Assembly (NCBI RefSeq): GCF_024519725.1 | Contig: NZ_JALJRK010000012.1 | Span: 1 to 64,000 of the forward strand | DNA from: Microvirga sp. Mcv34 | GTDB taxonomy: Bacteria; Pseudomonadota; Alphaproteobacteria; Rhizobiales; Beijerinckiaceae | Direction: 5' to 3' | DNA length: 64,000 nucleotides | In this document: one piece after another, positions 46,655 through 56,456 of the stretch | How the letters are laid out: every line of letters begins with the position of its first letter | How positions within the stretch are numbered: position 1 is the stretch's first letter | Translations under genes and position numbers: made by a program | Notes under the pieces: model-generated | Seen by the model: the letters and a program-made list of their open reading frames with translations, nothing else | What the model was told of the DNA's origin: nothing | Databases searched by the model: none

Positions 46655-48880
46655 TCACAACACCTGCCCGATCGTCGCCAAGAGCTCGCGCTGATCGAAC
46701 TTCTGCTTGGTAATATAGGCGCTCGCGCCCAGATCCAGACCCTTGCGCACGTCCTCCGGGTCGGCCCGCGAGGTCATGAGAATCACGGGCAGCGTGGAGA
46801 GCCGCGGATCGTTCTTGACCGCCTGCAGCAGCCCGAACCCGTCCATGCGCGGCATTTCCACGTCGGCGATGACGAGATCGACCATGGCTTCGCCCGAGCG
46901 CAGGACGTGAAGGGCATCGATTCCGTCGACGCTGAGAAGGACTTCGTAGCCCTGCGCCTCCAGGATGCTCTTCTCGAGCGTGCGGGTCGTGATGGAATCG
47001 TCGACGACGAGGATCGTCCGCGCCCGCCGCTCCTCCTCGGGAGCCCACCGGGCGAGCCCGAGGCCGCTGGCTGCGAGGCTGCCTTCGTTCTTCACCCAAT
47101 GCTCGACCAGCTTGTCGGGGCTCAGCACGAGGGCCGGCATTTCATTTTCCAGCAGGACGGTGCCCGAGACCAGGTCGTTGAGCCCGACCGCCTGGATATC
47201 GCTGACCAGCATCGTCCGGACATCGTGGAAGGTATTGACGGCGAGCGCGCAGGAGCGGGAGCCGTGACGGACAAGCACGGCCTTCACGTGTCCAGCCTCG
47301 GTCGGGAGGGGGGCATTCGGGGATCCTGTCAGGGCTGCGAGGGCGACGACTGGAACGATAACGTCCTGTCCCCCGATCTCGATCCGTGCCGTGGGACGGC
47401 CTTCCACACTTTCCAGCGAGTCGGCGGTAAGCCGCAGGAGGCGCACCACCGCGTGGGAGGGCAGGCCGAACATCCGCTCCTCCGCCTCCAGGAGCAGCAG
47501 CGGCTGGCGCGCCGCCGTGAAGGGCACGTTCAGCAGAATCTCCGTGCCGTGGGGATAGCGCGGCCGCATCAGAACGGAGCCCTGCAACTTGCGGGCGGCC
47601 TCCGCGACCACGGACAGGCCCATGCCCCGGCCCGAGAGCCGGTCGACCTCGCCGGCCGTCGAGAAACCGGGGGCGAAGACGAGGGACAAAAGCTGGTCCA
47701 TCATCGGCGGCGGATCACCGGCAGCGCGCGGCTGCAACAGCCCACGTTCGATAGCCACCTCCTCGATGCGCCCCAGGTTCGGACCCCGGCCGTCGTCGCG
47801 GACGGCGATGACCAGGCGGCCGCCGCGGGAGGCCAATTCCAGGGTGACTTCGGCCCGCTCCGTCTTGCCTTTCGCGAAGCGCTCCTCCGGCGGCTCGATC
47901 CCGTGGCTCACCGCATTGCGCAGGAGGTGCATCACGGGATCCTTGAGGGCCTGCAGCACCTGCCTGTCCGCCTGGATGTCGAGGCCGATGCTGCGCACGT
48001 TCACGTCGCGTCCGGCCTTGCGGGCGATTTCGCGGACCATATGGCCGAAACCGCCGAAAACCGTCTCCGCCGAGACGAGGGAGACGCGGTCGATGTTGTC
48101 GCGAACCTGACGTGCCGCCTGTTCGACGGACCAGCTCGACTGCCGCCTGTCCCGGGAGAGGGCCGACAGCCTGCGGAACAGCGCCTTCAGCCCCTGGTCG
48201 AAATCACGCAGGCGCGGCGCGAAGGAGGGGAGAGCGCGGGAGCCGGTGCCGTCGGAACCGCGCTGCGCGGTGGAACCCAGCGTGTTGACCTGCGCGTGAA
48301 GCTGGTCCCAGCTTCGCCTGAGGCCCCGAACTTCCAGCTCGATCTGCCGCAACGTGTCGTCGATGCCCTCATTGGCCTGCAACTCGGCCAGGAGCTGATG
48401 CATGGAATCGGACAGTTCCTCGATCTGCTCTGTGGCGACACGGAGATAAGCCCCCGTGCCGGCATCGGCCTGTGCAGGCGCATCCGTCCTGGGTGCTGCC
48501 GGTTCCGGCTCGAGGAGGGCAGGCTTCGAAACCGGCGCCGGTGCTGGTGCCGTCTCCCGCTCCGGCGGCTTCAGGACGTCCGCGACGAGATCCTCGATGA
48601 GGTCGAGGTTCTGCCTCACCGCTGCGATCGTGGGCTCGTCCAGGGATTGCTGGCCATCGAGCACCTGGGAGAAGAGCGCTTCGAGCTGATGGGCCACTTC
48701 CTCCACGGCCGGAAGGTCGACCGCCCGGGCCGCACCCTTGAGGCTGTGCGCCCGGCGAAACACGTCCGTCAGGTCGATCTCGCCCCCGCCCGCGTGGTCG
48801 AGCGCGGTCCGGATCGCCTGAAGATGCTCCCGGTGCTCCGCCTCGAAGGCTGCCAAAAGCTGCTTGCGAATATCCGTCAC
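46655..48880 (-). CDS. CheA-REC hybrid chemosensory kinase (WspE-like)
   Basis: 741 residues: Hpt with phosphorylated His45 (RRAHSLKGAARA), Ala/Pro-rich linker (about 105-145), dimerisation region, ATPase (about 300-455: N-box HLLRNAVSHGIEPPEER, DDGRG, GRGMGLSVV), CheW-like domain (about 458-595) and a C-terminal receiver with Asp673 (IADVEMPRMDG). It lacks the P2 domain of motility CheA. The start is a GTG at 48880. CheA with a fused receiver is the hallmark of Wsp/Frz-type alternative-function systems; here it would feed CheB and the terminal kinases. Confidence 0.94.
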   Translation of the reverse strand: MTDIRKQLLAAFEAEHREHLQAIRTALDHAGGGEIDLTDVFRRAHSLKGAARAVDLPAVEEVAHQLEALFSQVLDGQQSLDEPTIAAVRQNLDLIEDLVADVLKPPERETAPAPAPVSKPALLEPEPAAPRTDAPAQADAGTGAYLRVATEQIEELSDSMHQLLAELQANEGIDDTLRQIELEVRGLRRSWDQLHAQVNTLGSTAQRGSDGTGSRALPSFAPRLRDFDQGLKALFRRLSALSRDRRQSSWSVEQAARQVRDNIDRVSLVSAETVFGGFGHMVREIARKAGRDVNVRSIGLDIQADRQVLQALKDPVMHLLRNAVSHGIEPPEERFAKGKTERAEVTLELASRGGRLVIAVRDDGRGPNLGRIEEVAIERGLLQPRAAGDPPPMMDQLLSLVFAPGFSTAGEVDRLSGRGMGLSVVAEAARKLQGSVLMRPRYPHGTEILLNVPFTAARQPLLLLEAEERMFGLPSHAVVRLLRLTADSLESVEGRPTARIEIGGQDVIVPVVALAALTGSPNAPLPTEAGHVKAVLVRHGSRSCALAVNTFHDVRTMLVSDIQAVGLNDLVSGTVLLENEMPALVLSPDKLVEHWVKNEGSLAASGLGLARWAPEEERRARTILVVDDSITTRTLEKSILEAQGYEVLLSVDGIDALHVLRSGEAMVDLVIADVEMPRMDGFGLLQAVKNDPRLSTLPVILMTSRADPEDVRKGLDLGASAYITKQKFDQRELLATIGQVL

Positions 48881-48907
48881 GACACGCGCATCCCCATCCT
48901 CTGCCGG

Positions 48908-50584
48908 TTACAGACGATAGCGCTCGGCGAGGCCGAGAAGCTGCTGCGCAAGGGATGACAGGTTGGCGGCCGCGGTATCGAGCTGGCGGGTGCCCGCAGC
49001 CGTCTGCTGGCTGGCCTGACGGATGTTCTGGAGGGCTCCCATCACCTGCTCGATGCCGAGCTGCTGCTGGTTGGTCGAGGCGATGATCTGCTGGAAGGTC
49101 TGGACGCTTTCCTGGATCTGGCTGGAGATGCCGGTGATGGTCTGCTGGGTGGTGTCCGTGCGCTCCTTGCCGGCGGCCACGCGCTTCACCGCTTCTTCCG
49201 TGAGCATCACGGACGAATTGATGCCGCGCTGAATGTCACCCAGGATCGAACGGACCTGCAGCGTCGCGTCCTTCGCCTGATCGGCGAGCGTCTTCATCTC
49301 GGAGGCCACCACCGCGAAGCTGCGCCCGTTCTCGCCGGCGGCCGCCGCCTCGATGGCGGCGTTCAGGGCGAGAAGATGCGTGCGCTCGGAAATGTCGTTG
49401 ACGGACGTGATGATCTCGCCGACCGCCTGCGTCTTCTCGCTCAGGGCGACGATGTTCTCCGCCACCGCTTCCGCCTGCTCGCGGATCGCGTCCATGGCGC
49501 GGGCCGTTTCCTCGACCGCCTGCAATCCCGAGACACTGGTCTGCGCCGCCGCCTGGGCCGATGCGATGACCTCCTGCGCGCGCTTTCCGATCTGGGTTCC
49601 GGAATGGGTGATCTCGTCGACCGTTGCGGCGGTTTCCTGCACGGCTGCCAGCTGTTCCTCGACGGAGGCGGCCTGCTCCTGGGTCGAGGCGCGGATTTCC
49701 GCCGCCGCGGCGTTCAGGTTTTCCGTCGCCTCGCGGCTCTGTTGCGCGAGTTGGCGCAGGCCGTCGACCATGGTGTTGAGCGTGGCGCCGAGATGCCCGA
49801 TCTCGTCCTTGCCGGCCACGGCCTTCTGGCCACCGAGCTCCCCGCGCCCGACCCGCTCGACGAAGCTCATGAAGTTGCCGAGAGGGCCCGTAATGGAGGA
49901 GCGCAGGGCATAGGTGATCAGGACGCTCAGGAGCGCCGCGACCGCCACGGCCACGATGATCGACATCCGGCTCTGCTCATAGACTTCACCGATCCGCCTC
50001 TGGCCGATCGTGATCGCTTCGCCGAGAACGCTGCGGGCCTGCACGAGATTCCTGTTCCAGGATTCGCGGCTGGCGTTGAGGCCGTTCTGGGTCGCGGCGA
50101 CGGCGGCGAGGTCGTTGCTCTGCTCGGCCGCGAACTGCCTCTCCGTCAAGGTGCGGATCTGGCGCAGGTCCCCGCTGGCGCGGCTGAAGATTTCCGCGAT
50201 GCGCCGCCAGGCATCCGCTCTCTGTGTGGTGACCGATCTATTGACGAAGTCGTTGACCGTCGCGATGGCCTGCGCCATCGCGGCTTCCGTGCCGACGGCC
50301 TGCTGTTCCCAGGCCCGGGTCAGGTCCTCGCCCGATGATTGCTGCTGGCCAAGGGCGCGCAGGTAGAAGCGGGAGAGAATTTCCTCCCGCAGGCCCCGCA
50401 TGTTGTTCTGCAGGTCGCCGAGATCCTCGATCTGACGCATCAAGGCCAGATCGCGTGTCACGATCGTTTCCGTGGACTGGCGGACATCGTCCAGCTGGTT
50501 GATGGCATAGACGCAGAGGCCCACCATCAGCGCGACAATGACGGCGAAGCCGAGAAGAATGCGGTTGGCGATCGAGATCGTCAC
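48908..50584 (-). CDS. Methyl-accepting chemotaxis protein (WspA-like)
   Basis: A 558-residue transmembrane receptor. A first helix (about 6-26, [19 protein letters not shown]), a periplasmic four-helix-type sensor domain (about 30-190), a second helix (about 200-220), HAMP, and a signalling domain whose tip reads [43 protein letters not shown]. No C-terminal CheR-binding pentapeptide is seen (ends [10 protein letters not shown]). The start is a GTG at 50584 with GGAG upstream; an in-frame TTG at 50602 is less likely. It lies one base after the cheW stop. Confidence 0.93.
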   Translation of the reverse strand: MTISIANRILLGFAVIVALMVGLCVYAINQLDDVRQSTETIVTRDLALMRQIEDLGDLQNNMRGLREEILSRFYLRALGQQQSSGEDLTRAWEQQAVGTEAAMAQAIATVNDFVNRSVTTQRADAWRRIAEIFSRASGDLRQIRTLTERQFAAEQSNDLAAVAATQNGLNASRESWNRNLVQARSVLGEAITIGQRRIGEVYEQSRMSIIVAVAVAALLSVLITYALRSSITGPLGNFMSFVERVGRGELGGQKAVAGKDEIGHLGATLNTMVDGLRQLAQQSREATENLNAAAAEIRASTQEQAASVEEQLAAVQETAATVDEITHSGTQIGKRAQEVIASAQAAAQTSVSGLQAVEETARAMDAIREQAEAVAENIVALSEKTQAVGEIITSVNDISERTHLLALNAAIEAAAAGENGRSFAVVASEMKTLADQAKDATLQVRSILGDIQRGINSSVMLTEEAVKRVAAGKERTDTTQQTITGISSQIQESVQTFQQIIASTNQQQLGIEQVMGALQNIRQASQQTAAGTRQLDTAAANLSSLAQQLLGLAERYRL

Positions 50585-50585
50585 G

Positions 50586-51185
50586 TCAGGCTCCAGGAAC
50601 AAGAGATGTGGGCAGGAAGGGGCGCAGAAGGCGCTCGGTATCGAGAAGAGAAAGCGTTTCGTCCTGCCCGTCAGGGCCAGATCGAAGTTTGCCGTAGCCG
50701 TTCACCGCGTCGTTGCGGAAACCGGTCGCGTCGTCGCCCGCCAGGGGAAGAACATCCTCGACCGCATAGGCCCGCTCGACCCGCAGCGCCACCTGCGGCT
50801 GCTCGCGCCGCAGCAGGACGAAGTGCTGGCTCTCGTGCTCCGTGGAGGACGGCTCAAGTCCCAGGGCAAGGGCGAGATCGACCACGCTGACCAGGCGCCC
50901 GCCCCGGCCGAACAGGCCGATCAGGGCTGGCGGTCCGTCGGGAACGGGCATGCATTTCTGGGGCGGCATCACCTCGGCGACCGCATCGACCGGAAGGCCG
51001 AAACGCTCGCGGCCCGTGCCGCAAACCAGGGCGCGAAGCAGGGTTTCCGCCGGAGCCGCGGTTCCGTCCTTGCGCGCCGCGAGGCGTTCCGTGCGCTCGT
51101 CGAGGATGTGCTGCATGCGCTCCTCGGCGGAGCGGACGCGGACACGTTCCATCAGTTTCAGCTTCCGGCGCGCGGATCTCGCCAC
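50586..51185 (-). CDS. CheW-like coupling protein (WspD-like)
   Basis: A 199-residue adaptor linking the MCP to the CheA-type kinase. After a charged N-terminal helix (about 1-40, [30 protein letters not shown]) comes the CheW fold ([58 protein letters not shown]). The extended helical N-terminus is longer than in standard CheW and similar to WspD-type proteins. It starts two bases after the cheR stop and is tightly coupled to the mcp gene. Confidence 0.9.
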   Translation of the reverse strand: MARSARRKLKLMERVRVRSAEERMQHILDERTERLAARKDGTAAPAETLLRALVCGTGRERFGLPVDAVAEVMPPQKCMPVPDGPPALIGLFGRGGRLVSVVDLALALGLEPSSTEHESQHFVLLRREQPQVALRVERAYAVEDVLPLAGDDATGFRNDAVNGYGKLRSGPDGQDETLSLLDTERLLRPFLPTSLVPGA

Positions 51186-51187
51186 GA

Positions 51188-52630
51188 TCAGCTCCTGCGC
51201 TTGGGCGGTGTCGCCGCTTCGAGGTGGATCCGGATCAGGTTGCGCAGATCCCCGGCGGTCAATCCGTCGCCCTCGTCGAGAGGATTGTCGTCGGGCATGG
51301 CAGCGGCGATGCGGGCCGCATTGGTCAGGGCACGCCGGCCGGGAGCCGAACGACCCTCCGCGAGCAACAGCAATCCAAGATGGTAATGAGCCATGGCGAA
51401 GCTTTTATCGAGATAGATGCTCTTAAGGAAGCTTTTCTCGGCATCGTCCGGCCGTCTGAGCCCCTGCAGGATAAGGCCATGGTAAAAATGAAGGGCGGCG
51501 CTCAGGGGCTCCAAGGCCAGAGCCTTTCGGCAGAGAGCGTCGGCGGCCGCGAAACCGCCCGTATCGGCGCTCGCCCTGACCTCGTCCAGCAGGGAACCCG
51601 ATGTCTGGGGAGGAAGAGTGACTTGCGCCCGGGACGGAAACGTCGTGGGCGGAGCGGCGGGGCGCTGCGGCTTGACCGGCTCGACGCGCCTGGGCGGCGG
51701 AAGAAGCGGGACCCAATGCCCCGCGACAGGGCCAGCTTGTTCGACGGAAGACGCTGCTGACGTCGTCCCCTCGCCGGGGCGATAGGCCACGGTCCCTGGC
51801 AGGTTCAGGGTCTGCATCATGGCGGAAAAGGCAGGGTTGGGCTCCGCATGGCCCAGCAGCATCCACCCATCCTCCGTGAGACGGTCGCGCAGAGCCTCGA
51901 CGATCCCGATCACGGTGTCCGGATGGAAATAGATCAGGACGTTGCGGCAGAGGATGAGGTCGAAATCGGTGAGCTCGAGGGGGGACGTTCCGTCGAGCAG
52001 ACTCAGGAGATTGTGCTTCTCGAAACGGACCAGGGAGCGGAATTCAGGCCTGACCTGCCAATGGTCCTTTCCCGCTTCCAGGAAATACCGCTCCCGTTCC
52101 GCAGCCGGCATGGAGCGGAGGGCCCATTTCCCGAACCGCGCCTGCCTGGCGAGGTGAAGGAAGCTGTCGTTGATGTCGGTGCCGACGATGCTGACACGCC
52201 ATGTGCCGAGGCGCTCGCCGAGGATCTCCTTGACGAGGATCGCGAGGGAATAGGGCTCCGCGCCGGTCGAGCATCCTGCGCTCCAGATGCGCAGCCGCTG
52301 CGTGCCGCCCTTCCGGTCGATGATCTCCGGCAGGATCGTCTCGCGCAGGGCCGAAAACTGCTCCGCGTAACGGAAGAAGAATGTCTCGCCGATGGTGATC
52401 TCTGCTTCCAGCTTGCCCCATTCCGCCGGCCCCGAGATCGCATCGTCCAGGAGGTTCAGGTATTGCGTGGAATCGGCGAGGCCCGTGGCGCGCAGGCGCT
52501 TGCGCACCCGCTCCCAGAGCAGGTCGTCCTTGTCCTGATAATAGAAATGCCCGGTGCGCTCGATGATGCGGCTTTTCAGGTGCGGAAAACCGGGATCGAT
52601 CAGCGGGACGGCGATGGCGCGTGGGGCCAT
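51188..52630 (-). CDS. cheR: CheR methyltransferase with C-terminal TPR (WspC-like)
   Basis: A 480-residue SAM-dependent receptor methyltransferase. N-terminal helical domain (about 15-85), SAM-binding core with IWSAGCSTGAEPYSLAI (about 115-131) and ILCRNVLIYFHP, then a Pro-rich linker (about 310-365) and TPR-like helices (about 370-445, ADALCRKALALEPLSAALHFYHGLILQG, SIYLDKSFAMAHYHLGLLLLAEG). This CheR-TPR layout is that of WspC. The ATG at 52630 overlaps the stop of the upstream cheW by one base; a long in-frame upstream reading is a shadow. Confidence 0.94.
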   Translation of the reverse strand: MAPRAIAVPLIDPGFPHLKSRIIERTGHFYYQDKDDLLWERVRKRLRATGLADSTQYLNLLDDAISGPAEWGKLEAEITIGETFFFRYAEQFSALRETILPEIIDRKGGTQRLRIWSAGCSTGAEPYSLAILVKEILGERLGTWRVSIVGTDINDSFLHLARQARFGKWALRSMPAAERERYFLEAGKDHWQVRPEFRSLVRFEKHNLLSLLDGTSPLELTDFDLILCRNVLIYFHPDTVIGIVEALRDRLTEDGWMLLGHAEPNPAFSAMMQTLNLPGTVAYRPGEGTTSAASSVEQAGPVAGHWVPLLPPPRRVEPVKPQRPAAPPTTFPSRAQVTLPPQTSGSLLDEVRASADTGGFAAADALCRKALALEPLSAALHFYHGLILQGLRRPDDAEKSFLKSIYLDKSFAMAHYHLGLLLLAEGRSAPGRRALTNAARIAAAMPDDNPLDEGDGLTAGDLRNLIRIHLEAATPPKRRS

Positions 52631-53136
52631 CAGGCCTCGACCGTCCATTCGCTGAGCCGATCTTGCGCCTGCCGTCCGAGTTCCGCGAGAGCCTGCTGTT
52701 CCTCGGCCATGAGAATGCGTTCGACGGAGAGCAGGTGGACGAGCCGCTCGTCCCATGTGACCTCCGCCTCGACGCAGCCGTTCAGGGTGCCTTCCTGGCT
52801 GACGGGGGACAGCTGCGACGGAGCCACGCTCACGACATCGAGAACCCTGTCGACGAGGAGCGCCGTCGTCCCAGGGCCGTTGAAACGATCGACAAGGATC
52901 AGATGCCGATAGAGGTTCGCCTCGGCGCCATCGTCCGTCCTTCGAAGGCCGAACAGCACATCGAGCCGAAGCACCGGAACCGCATGGCCGCCCAGGTTGA
53001 AGAAGCCCGCGACCGGGCGCGGCAGGGCCGGGGGGCGCCACAGATGGGGCAGGGGCAGAAATTCGCGCGCGGCGCTTCTGTGCAGGGCACAGGGGGTGCC
53101 GCACACGTCGAACACTATGATCTGCAAACTGGCCAT
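52630..53136 (-). CDS. CheW-like coupling protein (WspB-like)
   Basis: A 168-residue CheW-fold adaptor: QIIVFDVCGTPCALHRSAAREFLPLPHLWRPPALPRPVAGFFNLGGHAVPVLRLDVLFGL, then LILVDRFNGPGTTALLVDRVLDVVSV. It is first in the chemosensory gene set, 99 bases after the TPR gene of the cellulose operon. The start is not certain: the ATG at 53136 gives a standard CheW beginning, while an in-frame GTG at 53172 would add 12 residues; neither has a strong ribosome site. Confidence 0.88.
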   Translation of the reverse strand: MASLQIIVFDVCGTPCALHRSAAREFLPLPHLWRPPALPRPVAGFFNLGGHAVPVLRLDVLFGLRRTDDGAEANLYRHLILVDRFNGPGTTALLVDRVLDVVSVAPSQLSPVSQEGTLNGCVEAEVTWDERLVHLLSVERILMAEEQQALAELGRQAQDRLSEWTVEA

Positions 53137-53186
53137 GGATTCGGATCGAGGGAGGAAACCGGGTTTGGGCACAAGCCCATTCGGCC

Positions 53187-53216
53187 ATTAGATAGGTGCG
53201 CGGCGGGCTCTGGCAA
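53187..53216 (-). promoter_or_regulatory. Weak candidate promoter before the chemosensory operon
   Basis: Minus-strand TTGCCA (53216-53211), 18-base spacer, TCTAAT (53192-53187), inside the 99-base gap between the TPR gene and the first cheW. It may give the chemosensory genes independent expression besides read-through from the bcs genes. Confidence 0.35.
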
Positions 53217-53235
53217 CCGGCTTGGGCGCCGCTGG

Positions 53236-55368
53236 CTAATACCGCATCTGGCCTGTGACTTCCGCGATAGCGTTCAATCCGGCGGCGGCTTCCTCGGAAT
53301 ACCCGGTCTGCTGCACGGCACGGAAAACCTTCGCGGCATCGTCGTAACGGCCGAGCTTGAGATAGGACCAGCCGCGAATGAGCAGGAGGTCGTTCTGCTC
53401 CGGGACGATCCGGGCGCGCTCGGTCAGGGCGAGAAGGGTTTCCACGTAGCGCCCGTCCCGATAGGCCGCCAGGGCCCGCTGCGTCAGGATGGAGGCGCCG
53501 AGTTCCACCCGGCGCTCGCGGGTCTGCGGCGCCTCGGCGGCCGCGACGGCCGCCTCGGAGGTCATGTTCTTGCGCAGGTAGGCGAGGGACTTGCCGTAGG
53601 CCGCTTCCTCGCGGGTGCGGCCGCTGCCGGTGGCGATGGCCTGATCGAAGGCCGCCACGGCTTCCATGGGGCGGTTGATCTCCATGAGGCACCAGCCCCG
53701 GGTGAGGGCGCTGTCGCCGGTCAGGCCGGCGGGATTGCGCGTGATGGCGCAGCTGCGCCCGAGGGTGGACCGGGCCTGGCTCTGCCGGCGCCGCACATTG
53801 GCTTCCGTCCGAGTGAACGTCTGCTCGGTCTCGACCCGCTCTACCGTCACCCGAGAGGAGGCCGGGCGGGGCTGTACCGGTGGGGGAGTGCTCTCGGCGG
53901 GCTGAGCCGCCGGAACCTGCGCGACGACGGCGGGCGCGGCGACAGGCTGCCGCCGGGCGGCCGGGTTCGTTCCATCGGCCAGCTCGGCGATGCGCTGCGA
54001 GCGGCCGCGCCATTGAGCGACCACCGCGTTGAAGCCGGCACGGTCGTTCAGGCGCTGGGTCGTCAGGGCCAGCCCATAGGCGGAGGCTTCGTCATCGGCC
54101 TTCCAGCCGAGGGCCGTGCGGAACCAATCGCGCGCCGTGCGGATCTGCTCCGTGTTGTAGGAGTACCAGCCGAGGGCCTGGGCCGCGTCCGAGAAGCGCT
54201 GCGCGGTGACGACCGGGACGATCCGGGCCAGGACCTGCGGCTCAAGGCGCGGCGGCGGGTCCTGGCTGAGGAGCGCGGTCGCCACGTCGAGATAGATCTT
54301 CATATTCTCGGGGGCCCGCTCACGCCATTCATAGGCGAAGGCTTCCGCATCGGCGAGCCGCTCGAGGGCGCGCAGCGCCATGGCATAGCCTTCCGCCGCC
54401 TTCGTTCCGCCGTCCCGGTCGAGGGCGGTCTTGAACAATTCGAGCGCCCGCGCCGGGTTGCCGTGGTGATAGTTGTACCAGCCGAGGATCAGCACGGGGC
54501 CGGCTTCATTGGTGTTCTGGATCATCCGCTCGACCACGGCGAGATCCTCGGCCGAGGCCGTGAGCTTGCTGTCGAGGGAGGCGCGCTCGACCCGGCGACG
54601 GGCGAGTTCGTCCCGGATGGACGTGAAATCGTCCGGGGTTTCGCCGGTCTTGCGTTCGAACTGGAGCAGGGCGGTCACCTGCGGCTCGGGCAGCAGGGTC
54701 AGGGCCTTCTGCAGGGTCGCCAGGCGTTCGCCCGGATTGGCGCAATTCTGCAGGAGATAGGTATAGACGTCGCGCGTCCGGTTCGGCTGATCCGTCCGGG
54801 CGAAGGCCTCCGCCACCCGCCACATCACGTCGACATTCGTGCAGGTCAGAAGGCCCGGGCTTTCCGTCGCCACCTGCAGGACCGTCCGCCACTGGCCCGT
54901 ATCGGACGCATTGGTCAGCCGGCGGCGCGCTTCGACCATGTCGAGGGCCGTGACGAGCTCCTCCGGCGGCTTCCAGCTCGGATCGGCGGTCTGGCGCTCG
55001 GTGATGGTGGCCCGGACCTCGGCGATCCGGTCTTCACGATAGAGATTCCACAGGCGCTCGATGAGCGGGTCGGGGGCCGCGCCCCCGGCGGCGCCGGAGA
55101 GCTGCGAGAGGTCGCTCGGCGGCGTCCAGTTGGGATAGAGCGCACGCAACCGTGCGATTTCCGCATTCACACGGCGCGTGTCGCCCTGGGACGCGAAATA
55201 GCGCAGCGCGGATTCATCGACCTGAGGCTGGGATCCGTTCGCAGGCGGCGTCGGGGGCGGCGGCGATCCGGCGGGCGGCTGATCAGTGCCGGTGCCTGTC
55301 TGCTGCGCGATGGCTGCGAAGCCCAGGATTGCGACCGCAATCGTTATGGCACTGCCGACGAGACGCAT
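53236..55368 (-). CDS. Exported TPR protein of the cellulose operon (BcsK-like)
   Basis: A 710-residue protein with a Sec signal peptide (about 1-22, SAITIAVAILGFAAIAQQ), a Pro-rich spacer (about 25-50) and repeated helical hairpins of TPR type (for example GPVLILGWYNYHHGNPARALELFKTALD and DLLLIRGWSYLKLGRYDDAAKVFRAV). A second Pro/Ala-rich linker lies near 455-490. It lacks the C-terminal beta-barrel of BcsC, so it is more like the TPR subunit of type III bcs operons. It overlaps the bcsZ stop by 25 bases. Probable role: periplasmic scaffold guiding the cellulose chain. Confidence 0.8.
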   Translation of the reverse strand: MRLVGSAITIAVAILGFAAIAQQTGTGTDQPPAGSPPPPTPPANGSQPQVDESALRYFASQGDTRRVNAEIARLRALYPNWTPPSDLSQLSGAAGGAAPDPLIERLWNLYREDRIAEVRATITERQTADPSWKPPEELVTALDMVEARRRLTNASDTGQWRTVLQVATESPGLLTCTNVDVMWRVAEAFARTDQPNRTRDVYTYLLQNCANPGERLATLQKALTLLPEPQVTALLQFERKTGETPDDFTSIRDELARRRVERASLDSKLTASAEDLAVVERMIQNTNEAGPVLILGWYNYHHGNPARALELFKTALDRDGGTKAAEGYAMALRALERLADAEAFAYEWRERAPENMKIYLDVATALLSQDPPPRLEPQVLARIVPVVTAQRFSDAAQALGWYSYNTEQIRTARDWFRTALGWKADDEASAYGLALTTQRLNDRAGFNAVVAQWRGRSQRIAELADGTNPAARRQPVAAPAVVAQVPAAQPAESTPPPVQPRPASSRVTVERVETEQTFTRTEANVRRRQSQARSTLGRSCAITRNPAGLTGDSALTRGWCLMEINRPMEAVAAFDQAIATGSGRTREEAAYGKSLAYLRKNMTSEAAVAAAEAPQTRERRVELGASILTQRALAAYRDGRYVETLLALTERARIVPEQNDLLLIRGWSYLKLGRYDDAAKVFRAVQQTGYSEEAAAGLNAIAEVTGQMRY

Positions 55369-56456
55369 TGCGGATATTTCTCACCAAGCAGGGATTTGGC
55401 CAAAAGGTACAGGGTCGACGGATAATAGAGGGTCGGCTCGAAGGTTTTCAAAGCTTCGGGAACGGGCGTTCCGTCGAGAGCACAGGCCAGAGCCGCGGGC
55501 AGGATGGCGTAGCCCTGGTCGGTCAGCCGCTCCCGGACCTGTCCGGTCACCACATTGACCACGGCAACTCCTTCGTTTTCCGCAGACCAGCGCTGCCTGA
55601 GAGCTCTCAGCCACTCCAAATCAGTCATCCCTGCTCTCAACAGGTAAAGCGGTATCCTTAACGAGTTGTAACCAAACTCGGGAGGAAAGCCATCCGCCGG
55701 TTGCGGCTGGAGACCGTTGTGGAGCGAGATCCAGTCGGCCGGGAGCCTGACGCGGCCCGCTACCGTCTGCTGCAGCAGCATCACGCCGTCGCGCCAGACC
55801 CGGTTCCATTCGTACTCGGGCGCCAGGGCGGCCATCACAGGGAAGGCCTCGAAGACCCAGTAGGACAGGTTGACGACCGGGCCGTCGGGGCGGTCGGACG
55901 CGCCGAAGCCGTGGGCGCCCGGCAGGAGGGTCAAGGATTGCCCGTTACGGGCAAACGTGGTCTTGCCGATGGCCTTCGCGAGTTTCTGCGCGGCCGTCGT
56001 GTAGCGGGGCTCCTGCCAGGCCGCGCCGGCCTTGGCCAGGGCGTAGGCGATGAGCAGGTCGCCGTCGGTGGCATTGTTGCGGTCCGTCACCCGCGGCTTC
56101 GCGGCCGGATCCCATTTCCACGCAGCCAGACCGTCGTCCCGGATGAGAAGCTCGGTGAAGGTGAAGTTCCAGATCTTCTCGAAGGTGCTCCTGTCGGCGG
56201 CCGCCAGGGCGAGCAGAAGCCCGTATCCCTGACCTTCGCTGTGGCTGATATTGCCGTTGGCCGTATCGACCACGCGCCCGTTGTCCTCCACGAGGCGCGA
56301 GCGGTAGGCCTCCCAATCCGCCTGGGAGATCGTACCAACCAGGTTCAAAGGCTGCACTGACAGGGTCTGGGAGGATGCCATTGGCGCCATGGCAAGGAAA
56401 AAGGTGGCACAGAGCCAGGGCAGGAGCGGGGTGAGACGGCGCATCCTCATTCTCAT
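55344..56456 (-). CDS. bcsZ: Cellulose-operon endoglucanase, glycoside hydrolase family 8
   Basis: A 370-residue periplasmic endo-beta-1,4-glucanase. Signal peptide (about 7-28, LTPLLPWLCATFFLAMAPMASS), catalytic acid Glu74 in SHSEGQGYG, and the NNATDGDLLIAYAL motif with Asp131 and Asp133 are as in CMCax/BcsZ. Later, LSYWVFEAFPVMA and GYNSLRIPLYLLRAG are family motifs. It trims or untangles nascent cellulose and is required for normal export. The ATG at 56456 overlaps the bcsB stop (ATGA). Confidence 0.93.
   Translation of the reverse strand: MRMRMRRLTPLLPWLCATFFLAMAPMASSQTLSVQPLNLVGTISQADWEAYRSRLVEDNGRVVDTANGNISHSEGQGYGLLLALAAADRSTFEKIWNFTFTELLIRDDGLAAWKWDPAAKPRVTDRNNATDGDLLIAYALAKAGAAWQEPRYTTAAQKLAKAIGKTTFARNGQSLTLLPGAHGFGASDRPDGPVVNLSYWVFEAFPVMAALAPEYEWNRVWRDGVMLLQQTVAGRVRLPADWISLHNGLQPQPADGFPPEFGYNSLRIPLYLLRAGMTDLEWLRALRQRWSAENEGVAVVNVVTGQVRERLTDQGYAILPAALACALDGTPVPEALKTFEPTLYYPSTLYLLAKSLLGEKYPQCVSSAVP

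Noticed and set aside
52631..54013. N-terminal extension of cheR
   Set aside because: Open only because of high GC; it overlaps the cheW and TPR genes and has no similarity to CheR.
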